DNA of 64,000 nucleotides from Umezawaea sp042738955. Lineage in GTDB: Bacteria; Actinomycetota; Actinomycetes; Mycobacteriales; Pseudonocardiaceae. Position 1 is the stretch's first letter. Every line of letters starts with the position of its first letter. The stretch lies in the NCBI RefSeq assembly GCF_042738955.1, contig NZ_JBHYHC010000002.1, positions 62,001-126,000 of the forward strand, written 5' to 3'. The translations under genes were made by a program, and so were the position numbers. Below, in pieces: positions 15,242-23,399 of the stretch. Below the pieces are notes generated by a model. The model was given only the letters and a program-made list of their open reading frames with translations, had not been told where the DNA came from and did not search any database.

Positions 15242-15848
15242 GGTGCGAGTGGCGGCCGGGGGCCCAAAAGGGCCCTGGCGGTTGGTCCCGGTGCGGGTGC
15301 CGGCCGGGGGCCGGATGAAGACGGGCCAGTTTCGTGCGGTGCTGGTGCCGGCCGGGGGCCGGAAGACAGGCCAGTTCCGATCGGTGCCGGTGCCAGCCGG
15401 AGACCGGATGAAGACAGGCCAGTTCCGATCGGTGCGAGTGTCAGCCGGGGGCCGGAAGAAGAACAGCGCAGTCCCGTGCGGTGCGGGTGTCAGCCGAGGG
15501 CTGGAAGAAGACAGGCCAGTCCCGTGCGGTGCCGGTGCCAGCCGGGGCTGGAAGAGATAAAGACCAGTTCCGTGCGGTGCGAGTGGCGGTCGGGGCCCAG
15601 GGGGCCCTAGTGGTCCAGTCGACGGTGCAGGTTGGGGTCGAGGGCCCGAGATGGCTGCTGTTGGGTGCGGTGCGAGTTAGAGCGGGGGGCCCTGGCACCT
15701 GCGGTGGGGATGCGGTGCGAGTTAGGGCCGGGGGCCCCAAAGGGGCTCTGGTAGTCGGTCGGTGGTGCGAGTTGGGGCCGGGGGCCTGGCATCTGCGGTC
15801 TGGGGCGGTGCCAAATGGAGCCGGGGCCCCAGAAGGGCCCCGGCGGTT
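15242..15848. repeat. Degenerate tandem array, 13 units of ~48 bp
   Basis: Units begin GGTGC and are 45-49 bp long (for example 15290-15337, 15383-15430, 15480-15527, 15528-15575). Most carry a GC-rich self-complementary core (GCCGGCCGGGGGCCGG or GGGGCCC) and, in the central copies, a GACAGGCCAGTTCCG-like end. The unit is often 48 bp (16 codons) and several frames are open, but none shows a start with good context, and indels of 1-3 bp break the phase. The array ends 20 bases from the vanZ stop. Confidence 0.8.
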
Positions 15849-15867
15849 GGTGCGGTGTTGGTGGGAG

Positions 15868-16950
15868 TTATGCCCTGGTCTTGGGGCGGGGTGCTGGGGT
15901 TCGTGTGGTCATGATTCCTCTGGTTCCCGCTACTCGTTCGTGCCAGCCCAGCTGGTCTCGGCGGAATACCGGGGCGGCGAAGGAGCCCAGTAGCACCAGT
16001 GAGACCACCAGCAGGTCGACTCCGAAGCCGGTCCAGGACGTCAGTCTTGGTGATAGGAGTACTGCGTAGGCGACCAAGCCCGTGACGCCCAGCAGTTCTC
16101 GGACGGTGATTCGTGCTGGGTCGGCTCGGCCGCCGTCCAGGCGGCGCATGCGGTAGCGCATCAGCCAGCCGCCCAGTGTCCAGCCGCCGGTGGCTGCGGG
16201 GAGGGCGATGCGCATTGCCACCACCAAGCCGATTTGTGCCCAGGGGTTGGTGGGGAACAGGAAGCGGGCGATCACCAGGAACACCACTGCCTCGGCGATC
16301 AAGCCCAAGACCTTGCGGGGGACGCTGACCGTGTCCGGGCTGGCCACTGCTGTGTCCGCGTCTGGGAGGGCGGGGACGACGATTGCCACGGGGGCGATCA
16401 TCCAGCCCAGAAGTGAGCCTGAGGTGTTGGAGATGAGGTCGTCCACGTCGGAGATGCGGTACGGGCAGGGGTAGATCCAGAAGTTGCCGGTGTACTGGAC
16501 TACCTCGACAAGGAGGGAGATGCCAAGGCCGATGAAGACCGTGGCGAGCACGCCTTTTCCGTAGGCCTTGCGGAGGACGATGCCCAACGGGAGGAAGAGG
16601 GCGGCGTTGAAGGCCTGCTGCACGAATGCTGATGACGTGGCCATGGCGACGATGCCGGAGCGGCCGTTGTACGCCATGTTGTTGCGCATGTCCGTCACCC
16701 ACTGGAACGGCACCGTGGAGAGCATTTGGTCGCCCTGGCACAGGTTCGCGCGGTCGGGGAACGGGAGGAAGATCAGCGCCAAGGCGACCAGGCCGTAGGC
16801 CAGCAGGCCGTACAGGACCAGGGCGCGGCGGGGTTCCACGCGGCCGAAGCGGTAGTAGTGCAGTGCCACCAGCGGTAGCAGTACGAGAGCGCCTATCCCC
16901 ACGAAGGCCAGGAAGCCCGTGCGGATGTTCTCCAGGTACGAACTCAGCAT
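15868..16950 (-). CDS. VanZ-family integral membrane protein
   Basis: About 360 aa from ATG 16950; an in-frame GTG at 16965 is the alternative. The N-terminal half is the VanZ domain: TM segments GFLAFVGIGALVLLPLVAL and LVLYGLLAYGLVALALIFLPF, then FNAALFLPLGIVLRKAYGKG, and the hallmark ISDVDDLISNTSGSLLGW near residue 175. The C-terminal half adds four more hydrophobic segments (VLGLIAEAVVFLVIARFLF, LLGVTGLVAYAVLL, DLLVVSLVLLGSFAAP) and may be RDD-like. VanZ of enterococci gives low-level teicoplanin resistance; most homologues have no known role. It lies downstream of the aminotransferase on the same strand (74-base gap), with a repeat array after its stop. Confidence 0.87.
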   Translation of the reverse strand: MLSSYLENIRTGFLAFVGIGALVLLPLVALHYYRFGRVEPRRALVLYGLLAYGLVALALIFLPFPDRANLCQGDQMLSTVPFQWVTDMRNNMAYNGRSGIVAMATSSAFVQQAFNAALFLPLGIVLRKAYGKGVLATVFIGLGISLLVEVVQYTGNFWIYPCPYRISDVDDLISNTSGSLLGWMIAPVAIVVPALPDADTAVASPDTVSVPRKVLGLIAEAVVFLVIARFLFPTNPWAQIGLVVAMRIALPAATGGWTLGGWLMRYRMRRLDGGRADPARITVRELLGVTGLVAYAVLLSPRLTSWTGFGVDLLVVSLVLLGSFAAPVFRRDQLGWHERVAGTRGIMTTRTPAPRPKTRA

Positions 16951-17023
16951 GTCCACCCGTTCCACGGTCGTGCCCGTGGTCGGTCTACTACCCGGTGCGG
17001 GTTCGGGTGAAACGTGGATTCGG

Positions 17024-18199
17024 TCAGGTGCGCCGAACGGTCGACGCCAAGCGGGCGATGCCGTCGTCGATGTCGGATTCGGCTACCCGGCTGTAGGACA
17101 GGCGGAGGTGTTCGTGGTCTGGGCGGTCGGCGAAGAAGCCCGCGCCTGGGACGAAGGCGACCGCGATTTCCCTGGCTTGTGCGGCTAGTGCTGTCGTGTT
17201 GATGCCGGGGAGGTGGAGCCAGGTGAAGAAGCCGCCGGTGGGGGTGGTCCACGTGCCGAGGTCGGTGAAGTGTTCTGTGAGTGCCGTGGTGAGGACGCCG
17301 GCTCGGGAGCGGTAGAGCGCGCGGGCCTTGGGGAGGTGGGTGTCGAAGTGCTTGGCGCGCAAGAACTCCTCCATCAAGCGCTGGCCGAGCGCGCCCGCGC
17401 ACTGGTCGGAGTTCTGCTTGGCGACGACCAGTTGGGTGATCAGCGGGGCCGGGCCCGCTGCCCAGCCGAGGCGGACGCCGGGGAAGAAGGTCTTGGAGAA
17501 CGTGCCGATCTGGACCACCACGTCCGGTGCCAGTGACCAGAGGCTCTGGTGCTTGTCGTCGGTGAAGCCCAGTTGGCGGTAGGCGACGTCCTCGACGATC
17601 AGCACGCCGTGGGTGCGGCACAGGTCTACCAACGCTGTTCGGCGTTCGGCGGACAGGGTGCGGCCGCTGGGGTTCTGGTAGTCCGGGATGGTGTAGAGGA
17701 GTTTGACGTCGGTGGTGCGGAGCACGGTCGCCAGTGCTTCTACGTCCAGGCCCTCGTGGTCCATGGGGATCGATCTTGTGCGGGCGTCGAACGAGGCGAA
17801 GCCCGCTACCGCTCCCAGGTAGCTGGGTTCCTCGACCAGGACGGTGTCGCCGGGGTCCAGCATCGACTTCGCGATCAGGGTCACGGCGTCGATGCCGCCG
17901 CTGGTGATCATCAGTTCGTCGTCGGCCGGTCGACGGCCCTCCTCGGTGAGGAGCAGGTCGGCGACGGCGTCGCGGGTGCTCTCGATGCCTTCGCTCGGCG
18001 CGTATTGGAGGGCGATGGCGGCGTCGGTGTCGAGGAGCTCGCGGGCCATGTCGGCGACGATGTCGGTCGGGAACACCGACAGGTCCGGGAAGCCGCCGGA
18101 GAAGTTGACGACGCCCCGTGCGTTGGCGAGGGCCAGGATGCCGCCCAACAGGTCGGACTGCGTGCGGGTCCTGGCCGCCAGCCTGGTCGACCAGTCCAT
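17024..18199 (-). CDS. PLP-dependent class I/II aminotransferase (2-aminoadipate/MocR-catalytic-domain type)
   Basis: A 391-aa fold-type I aminotransferase. Motifs in order: NFSGGFPDLSVFP (substrate-side N-terminus), LQYAPSEGIESTRDAVADLL, SGGIDAVTLIAKSMLDPGDTVLVEEPSYLGA (phosphate-binding loop region), YTIPDYQNPSGRTLS (Asn and Pro typical of the LysN/MocR type), VEDVAYRQL (Asp binding the PLP nitrogen), and IGTFSKTFFPGVRLGW with the Schiff-base Lys near residue 236. The C-terminal Arg is in HLRLSYSR. The GntR HTH found in MocR fusions is absent. The start ATG shares one base with the TGA of the upstream SARP gene (TGATG), implying translational coupling to the regulator. Substrate may be 2-aminoadipate or an aromatic/branched amino acid. 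Confidence 0.92.
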   Translation of the reverse strand: MDWSTRLAARTRTQSDLLGGILALANARGVVNFSGGFPDLSVFPTDIVADMARELLDTDAAIALQYAPSEGIESTRDAVADLLLTEEGRRPADDELMITSGGIDAVTLIAKSMLDPGDTVLVEEPSYLGAVAGFASFDARTRSIPMDHEGLDVEALATVLRTTDVKLLYTIPDYQNPSGRTLSAERRTALVDLCRTHGVLIVEDVAYRQLGFTDDKHQSLWSLAPDVVVQIGTFSKTFFPGVRLGWAAGPAPLITQLVVAKQNSDQCAGALGQRLMEEFLRAKHFDTHLPKARALYRSRAGVLTTALTEHFTDLGTWTTPTGGFFTWLHLPGINTTALAAQAREIAVAFVPGAGFFADRPDHEHLRLSYSRVAESDIDDGIARLASTVRRT

Positions 18200-21100
18200 C
18201 ACGCGGTGCTCGCGCAGTCGCTCGCGTACCGGTCGATCACCTGGCGGGTCACGCTCAGCCGCGAGTCGACCTCGAGCTTCTGCAACAACCGGGTCACGTG
18301 CAGCTGCACCGTGTTTCGGGACATGCTCAACCTCGTCGCGATGTCGGAATTGGGCCAGCCCGCCGCGACGAGGTCCGCCACGCGGCGTTCGATCTGGTCT
18401 AGCGGGCGACCGTCGGCCGCGCCGCGGCCGCCGACCCGCCAGCGGATGCCGAACGGCTTGAGGCGGGACTCCGCCCTGCGCACGTCCCACGCCGCCTCGA
18501 GTCCGGTGTAGACGGTGAGGGCGTCGTAGAACGCGGTGTGCGCGTCCTCGGTCCGGCCCTCGGCGGCCAGCAGCACGGCCCGGTCCTCCGACACCGCGGC
18601 GTGCTCGACCTTGCGGCCGACCGAGCCGAAGTGCTTGGCCACGGCCGCCAGCGCCACCGGGTCGCGCTCGATCAGCCCCTGGCACCAGCGCGCGGCGATC
18701 GACGCCCGCGCGGGCGACTGCTCGCGGTCCGCGCCCAAGTGGCACAGCGCGAGCGCGGCCTCCGCGTGGTCCGCCTGGCCGAGGTCCAGCGCGAGCCGCG
18801 CGAGCCGCGGCAGCCACTGGTGGCGCGGCACCAGGCCGGGGTAGTCGTCGGACAGCAGCGGCAGCAACGCCCGCAGCGCCTCGTCCGGGCGGCCGAGCTG
18901 CTCGGCGGCCACCGACAGCGCCATCGGCAGGAAGTCGTCGCGGACCTCCACCGGCGCCTGCCGGTAGTCGGCGGCGGCCTTGAGGTGCGTCTCCAGGCCC
19001 GTCGAGTCGTCGCGGTGCGCCGCGATCAGCGCCCGGACGCCGTGCAGCAGCCGGACCGAGCCGTGCTGCCGCACCGCGTGGTAGGTGATCTCGGGGCGGT
19101 CGCGCACCACCGCGTCCAACTCGGCCAGCGACTCGTCCCACCGGCCGAGCCAGTAGCGGTGCACGGCCGAGGGGATGTGCGGCCCGCCGGTCAGGCCGCG
19201 CTGGATGACGAGGTTGCCCGCGATGTCCAGCGTCCGGGTCGCCTCCTCCAACTCGTCCAGGTTGTCCAGCGTGAAGACCTTGTCCTCCGCGAGGCACAGC
19301 TCCAGGTCGGCGTGGACGGAGCGGCCCTTCACCGCGTCCAGCGCCGCCTCCACGAGCGCCAGCGCGTCGCGGTGCCGCCCCTGCCGCGACGCGGCCTCCC
19401 ACTCGTGGCGGGCGGTGAGCGCCAGCGTGAACGGGTCGTCGACGACCGCGGGCGACGGCGCGACCTCGGCCAGCAGCGCGCGGTGCCGCGCCCGCCAGCG
19501 GTCGGGCACGGCCGGGTCCTCGGCCACCTGCCGCAGCGCGGCGGCGGCGCGCTCGTCCTCGCCCGCGCAGTGGTCGAGGTAGGCCAGCACGAGCCGCATC
19601 TCGGCCGCGCGGTTCGGGTCGTCGGTGGTCGCCAGCACGGCCCGCGCCTCGGCGGCGGGCCGCTGGTCCAGCCAGAACCGCAGCCGCACCAGCCGGGACG
19701 TGAGGGCCTCGCGGGCCCGGTCGCGCAGGCTCGGGTCCACCACCGCGCCGGCGAGCAGCTCGGCCGCGATGGACGGCGACCGGCTCGCCACGGCGTTCGT
19801 GTGCGACAGCAGCCACTGCGTCACCCACGCGTCCGCGGGCACCGGTCCGCCGAGCAGCTGCTCGGCCACCCGCTCCACGTGCGCGCCCGCGGTGTCCAGG
19901 GTCTCGGCGGACTGCCGGTGCAGCGCGATCCGCACGGTCGTGGGGATGGCCTCGTACAGCGCGCGCCGCACGAGCGTGTGCCGGAACGCGAACCGCTGGC
20001 CGGACTCGCCTATCACCCCGGCGGCGGCCGCCTCCTCCACAGCGGGCAGCAGCTCGGACGCCTGCTTGCCCATCACCGTCGCCAGGTCGCTCAGGTCGAA
20101 CTCCACGCCGAGCAGCGCGGCCCACCGCAGCGCGTCCCGGCTCGTGTCGTCGAGGTGGTCGAGCCGCCGGGTCACCACGGTGTTCACCGTCGGCTGCGAC
20201 GGGTACCGGGTGCGGTCGTGCGCGATGTCCGCGACGCCGTCGAACACGGCCACGGCGTCGTCGCGCACCAGCGCGTCGACGATCTCCTCCAGGTAGCGCG
20301 GGTTGCCGCCCGCGCAGTCGGTCGTGGCGAGCAGCTCCGCACCGGGGTCCGTGCCGAGGAGCCTGCGGACCAGCTCGGTCGCGGTCTCCTCCTCCAGCGG
20401 GTCCAGCCGCAGCAGTTCGCCGCCGCCCATCGACACCATCGTCCGCAGCGGGTCCAGCTCGGCCCGGCGCGGGTGCGGCCTGCACGAGCCGACCAGCAGC
20501 AGCGGCAGGTGCCGGGTCGCCTTCGCGAGCCGGTGCCACACCAGCAGGCTGGCGTCGTCCGCCCACTGGAGGTCTTCGAGGACCAGCACGACCGGCCCGT
20601 CCGCGCACAGCTCGTCCACGAAGCCGACGACCCGGTCCACCAGCCCGATCAGCCGGTCGACCGCCACCAGCACGGGATCGTCGGTCTGCCACGGGTAGGC
20701 GGGCTCGGTGGTGCGGCCCGGCAGCCCGGTGGCGAACTCGGCCCGCCGCGGGTCGGGGGAGAGGGAGTCTATGTCGAGGCAGGCCAGGATCATGCTCAGC
20801 GGGAAGCGCCTGCCGACCTCGTCGCCCGCGTGCCACAGCACCTCGCAGCCGCGGTCCACCGCGTCGGCGAGCCCGGTCGCCAGCAGCCCGGACTTGCCGA
20901 TGCCCGGCTCGCCCTCGACCCACACGGCCGTGCCCTTGCCGTCGAGCACGTCGGCCAGCGCGGCGCGCAACGCCGTCAGCTCCGGCTCGCGGCCGACGAA
21001 CACCTCGGGGTACGGCGGGATCGGCGAGCGCGGCGCCGGTGCGGGCTGGCCGCCGAAGCGCTCGCGGGCCGCGGTGATCTCGTCGTGCACCTTGCGCAGC

Positions 21101-21834
21101 TTCGCGCCCGGCTCGATGCCGAGCTGCTCGACCAGGACCTCCCTGGTCTCCCGGAACACCTCCAGCGCCTCGGGCCCGCGCCCGGACCGGTGCAGCGCCA
21201 GCATCAGCAGCGCCCTCGGCGTCTCGCGCAGCGGGTAGGCGGTGCTCAGGTCGAACAGCTCGTCCACGGCGGCGGTGAGGTCGCCGGACTCCAGCATGAT
21301 CTCGGCGCGGCGCTCCAGGACGTTGAGGTGCAGCTCGGCCAGCCTGCCCCGGTGCAGCGCGGCGAACGGGCCGTCGATGCCGGTGAGGGCGTCACCCCGC
21401 CACAGCACGAGCGCGGCGTCCAGCGCGGCCTTCGCCCCGGCGGCGTCACGGCGGTCCCAGCTCAGCTGCGCCTGCTCCCGCAGGCGGTCGAACTCGCGCA
21501 CGTCCAGCAGGCCCGGTTCCAGCCGCAGGCTGTAGCCCGACCCCGCGGACACCAGCATCTGACCGCCCGTCCACTTGGAACGGACGGGTTCGAGCGCGCG
21601 CCGGAGGCGGGACACGTAGGTGTACAGACTGCTGTCCACCGCGCCGGGCGGCGACTCGCCCCAGATGGCGTCGACCAGCTCCTCGCGGGACACGACCTGG
21701 TTCGCGCGCATGGCCAGCACGGTGAAGAGGGCTCGTTGGCGGGCGGAGCCCAACGCCAGTTCGGTGTCCCCGCGCCACGCGCGCACGGCGCCCAGCAACT
21801 GGACCCGCAGCGGTTCGGCTGACTCGGTCGACAT
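18199..21834 (-). CDS. Large SARP-BTAD-ATPase-TPR-LuxR transcriptional regulator (copy 1)
   Basis: A 1,211-aa cytoplasmic activator of the AfsR/SARP-LAL type. ATG 21834 has AGGAG eight bases upstream. Domains: OmpR-like winged HTH about 8-100 (SARQRALFTVLAMRANQVVSREELVDAIW), BTAD about 110-255 (VREFDRLREQAQLSWDRRDAAGA), and an AAA/STAND ATPase with Walker A GEPGIGKSG near 307 and Walker B VLVLEDLQWAD near 413. A long helical TPR-like region follows (about 650-1120). The C-terminal LuxR HTH is IERRVADLVAAGWPNSDIAT then TVQLHVTRLLQKLEVDSRLS. Two DNA-binding domains on one chain is a known but uncommon layout. It is coupled to the aminotransferase and divergent from a LuxR gene. Target probably a secondary-metabolite or local promoter. 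Confidence 0.93.
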   Translation of the reverse strand: MSTESAEPLRVQLLGAVRAWRGDTELALGSARQRALFTVLAMRANQVVSREELVDAIWGESPPGAVDSSLYTYVSRLRRALEPVRSKWTGGQMLVSAGSGYSLRLEPGLLDVREFDRLREQAQLSWDRRDAAGAKAALDAALVLWRGDALTGIDGPFAALHRGRLAELHLNVLERRAEIMLESGDLTAAVDELFDLSTAYPLRETPRALLMLALHRSGRGPEALEVFRETREVLVEQLGIEPGAKLRKVHDEITAARERFGGQPAPAPRSPIPPYPEVFVGREPELTALRAALADVLDGKGTAVWVEGEPGIGKSGLLATGLADAVDRGCEVLWHAGDEVGRRFPLSMILACLDIDSLSPDPRRAEFATGLPGRTTEPAYPWQTDDPVLVAVDRLIGLVDRVVGFVDELCADGPVVLVLEDLQWADDASLLVWHRLAKATRHLPLLLVGSCRPHPRRAELDPLRTMVSMGGGELLRLDPLEEETATELVRRLLGTDPGAELLATTDCAGGNPRYLEEIVDALVRDDAVAVFDGVADIAHDRTRYPSQPTVNTVVTRRLDHLDDTSRDALRWAALLGVEFDLSDLATVMGKQASELLPAVEEAAAAGVIGESGQRFAFRHTLVRRALYEAIPTTVRIALHRQSAETLDTAGAHVERVAEQLLGGPVPADAWVTQWLLSHTNAVASRSPSIAAELLAGAVVDPSLRDRAREALTSRLVRLRFWLDQRPAAEARAVLATTDDPNRAAEMRLVLAYLDHCAGEDERAAAALRQVAEDPAVPDRWRARHRALLAEVAPSPAVVDDPFTLALTARHEWEAASRQGRHRDALALVEAALDAVKGRSVHADLELCLAEDKVFTLDNLDELEEATRTLDIAGNLVIQRGLTGGPHIPSAVHRYWLGRWDESLAELDAVVRDRPEITYHAVRQHGSVRLLHGVRALIAAHRDDSTGLETHLKAAADYRQAPVEVRDDFLPMALSVAAEQLGRPDEALRALLPLLSDDYPGLVPRHQWLPRLARLALDLGQADHAEAALALCHLGADREQSPARASIAARWCQGLIERDPVALAAVAKHFGSVGRKVEHAAVSEDRAVLLAAEGRTEDAHTAFYDALTVYTGLEAAWDVRRAESRLKPFGIRWRVGGRGAADGRPLDQIERRVADLVAAGWPNSDIATRLSMSRNTVQLHVTRLLQKLEVDSRLSVTRQVIDRYASDCASTA

Positions 21835-22232
21835 CTCCGCCGCTCCTGGTTCACAACGCGTCCGCATCCCCACGCGGGCACCGCCGGTGCCAGAAGGCCA
21901 CTTTACCCGTCGGCACGGGCAAAACTCCTGGGCGGAAAAGGCAACAACGTTGATGAATGAGGGCTCAGAGGGCTGTCGAGAGGCATACTCGTCGGTACCT
22001 CGACGACTTCACGCGAAATGAGACAGGTCTTGCAAGGTTGTGTCCCAGGCCACGCGGAGTCGGGACGCGGAAGTGCTTCGGGGCAACCATCGCAGGTCAA
22101 AAGGCCACGAAGTTCCAAAACCGCGTGACCATTCGGGGGCCTTGGGGGACGCTCTCATAGTAAGTTCACGCGCCGTCAAGACTGCGACGACCGCTGTCGT
22201 CGAGGCGTCAAGAGTTCGTAGAGGTCCGTTGT
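21835..22232. other. Divergent regulatory gap between SARP copy 1 and the LuxR gene
   Basis: About 400 bases without a gene. It contains the palindrome CAACGTTG near 21949, and a 7-bp-arm hairpin CGACGAC/GTCGTCG (22185-22191, 22196-22202). It is less G/C-rich than the flanks, as expected of promoters. No strong -35/-10 pair was recognised. Confidence 0.45.
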
Positions 22233-22265
22233 CCACACTTCGATTCAGAGATCGAAGTGTGGAGG
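22233..22265 (+). promoter_or_regulatory. Perfect hairpin abutting the LuxR Shine-Dalgarno
   Basis: Arms 22233-22244 and 22251-22262 pair perfectly over 12 bp around TCAGAG. The last two bases of the right arm are the first two of the Shine-Dalgarno GGAGG (22261-22265), five bases before ATG 22271. If formed in mRNA it would partly hide the ribosome site; as DNA it is a good dimeric operator. Confidence 0.65.
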
Positions 22266-22270
22266 CACTC

Positions 22271-22894
22271 ATGGCACGGGTACGGGTCGTCGTACACAGC
22301 ATGGACCCCATGACCTACGTCGGGCTGACGAGCTACCTCAAGTCGCGCCCCGAAATGGTCATCGTCGACAAGCACGAAGCAGGCCACGCGGACGTCGCCG
22401 TGTTCTCGACCGAGCGGCTCACGTCGGAGGCCATGAACAAGCTCCGGGCGCTGTCGGCGGAGCGCACGGTGCCGACCGTCCTCATGGCGAGCGAGCTGAC
22501 CGAAGCGCCGCTGCTCGCGGTGGTGGAGTGCGGTGTGGTCGCGATCCTGCCGAGGGCCGCGGTGACCGGGGACCAGCTGGTCGACAGCATCATGGCCGCC
22601 GCGGCGGGCAACGGCGTCATGCCGCGCGACATCCTCGGCAAGCTGCTCAAGAGGGTCGAGATGCTGCAGCGCGAGGTGCTGGCGCCCAACGGCCTCAACG
22701 TCGCGGGTCTCGAACCGCGCGAGGTCGACGTCCTGCGGCTGATCGCCGAGGGATGGGGCACCGACGAGATCGCGAAGGAACTCCAGTATTCGGAGAGGAC
22801 CGTCAAGAACGTCATCTACAACGTCACGAACCGGTTGAAGCTGCGCAACCGCGCGCACGCCGTCGCCTACGCGCTGCGGGCCGGAGTCATCTGA
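22271..22894 (+). CDS. LuxR/NarL-type response-regulator-like transcription factor
   Basis: A 207-aa protein with GGAGG five bases upstream of ATG. The N-terminal half resembles a CheY-like receiver (VRVVVHSMDPMTYVGLTSYLKSRPEMVIVD). The usual phosphoacceptor position is occupied by HADVAVFS, without the acidic pocket, so it is probably an atypical, phosphorylation-independent receiver. The C-terminal HTH is LEPREVDVLRLIAEGWGTDEIAKELQ then SERTVKNVIYNVTNRLKLRNRAHAVAYAL. It is divergent from SARP copy 1 and convergent with SARP copy 2. A perfect palindrome overlaps its ribosome-binding site, suggesting feedback control. Confidence 0.9.
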   Translation: MARVRVVVHSMDPMTYVGLTSYLKSRPEMVIVDKHEAGHADVAVFSTERLTSEAMNKLRALSAERTVPTVLMASELTEAPLLAVVECGVVAILPRAAVTGDQLVDSIMAAAAGNGVMPRDILGKLLKRVEMLQREVLAPNGLNVAGLEPREVDVLRLIAEGWGTDEIAKELQYSERTVKNVIYNVTNRLKLRNRAHAVAYALRAGVI

Positions 22895-22923
22895 CGCGCT
22901 AATGTTCGTTTAGTAAGGCAGAG

Positions 22924-22971
22924 TTCGTTTGGTTCATCGCTTGGCCTTTCGTTTGTTCAACGCTTGACCTT
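22924..22971. repeat. Imperfect 24-bp tandem duplication after the LuxR gene
   Basis: Two copies of TTCGTTTG-TTCA-CGCTTG-CCT (22924-22947 and 22948-22971) with three differences and a one-base shift. A partial third match (GTTCGTTTAGTAAGGC) lies just upstream. Confidence 0.65.
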
Positions 22972-23070
22972 TTGCCGTCGAGGAGCCGCGCGCGTGCGTT
23001 CACGTGAGCGCTGTGGTCCGGCGGACACCGTTCTTGCACCCGGTCGTCGACCGCACGACGACCGCGAAGA

Positions 23071-23220
23071 GGAGGCGGGGGGCGCGGGTGGGGGGGCCCC
23101 ACGGGGGGCCGGGGGGGCCCCACCCCCCCGCCCCAGGGAGTTAATGTCCGCCAAGCCCAGCACGGGGAGACCCCCNNNNNNNNNNCCCGCCGCCCCCCCC
23201 ACGTCATCGCGGACCCCGCC
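23071..23220. other. Assembly gap (10 N) in G/C homopolymer sequence
   Basis: N run at 23176-23185 flanked by runs such as GGGGGGGCCCC and CCCCCCC. The flanks look like low-quality consensus, so gap size and flanking bases are unreliable. Confidence 0.95.
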
Positions 23221-23349
23221 CCCACCCAGATCTACACGTGGTTGGGCGTCGGCCGCGTCCGCCGCCCCGACGAGGGACCGGGGCGACCGCACGCCCCGGC
23301 CACTGGTCGTTCAGGACCTCCTCGCCCTGCACGTGCATCCGCACAAGGC

Positions 23350-23377
23350 GAACGCCACCCGCGAACGGGTGGCGTTC
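23350..23377 (-). terminator. Hairpin terminator after SARP copy 2
   Basis: Perfect 12-bp arms (23350-23361 and 23366-23377) with a CGAA loop, 22 bases downstream of the minus-strand stop at 23400. Confidence 0.75.
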
Positions 23378-23399
23378 AAGGCGTACCGGGGAACGACCG

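Larger units (their letters stand above)
22895..23349. other. Convergent intergenic region with tandem repeat, homopolymer stretch and gap
   Basis: No gene can be supported. It contains a 24-bp tandem repeat near 22924-22971, long G and C runs from about 23071 to 23210, and ten Ns. A short open stretch right of the gap (encoding TQIYTWLGVGRVRRPDEG) could be the edge of something lost in the gap but has no start. Confidence 0.5.

Noticed and set aside
15243..15610. Coding frames through the repeat array
   Set aside because: Several frames are open only because of base composition. Unit-length changes of 1-3 bp shift the frame, and no ribosome site was found.
15242..15848. CRISPR array
   Set aside because: Units are contiguous and diverged along their whole length, with no constant repeat alternating with unique spacers, and no cas genes.
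23204..23350. Gene fragment right of the N gap (encoding TQIYTWLGVGRVRRPDEG)
   Set aside because: No start, no continuation to a sensible stop, and flanking sequence quality is doubtful.
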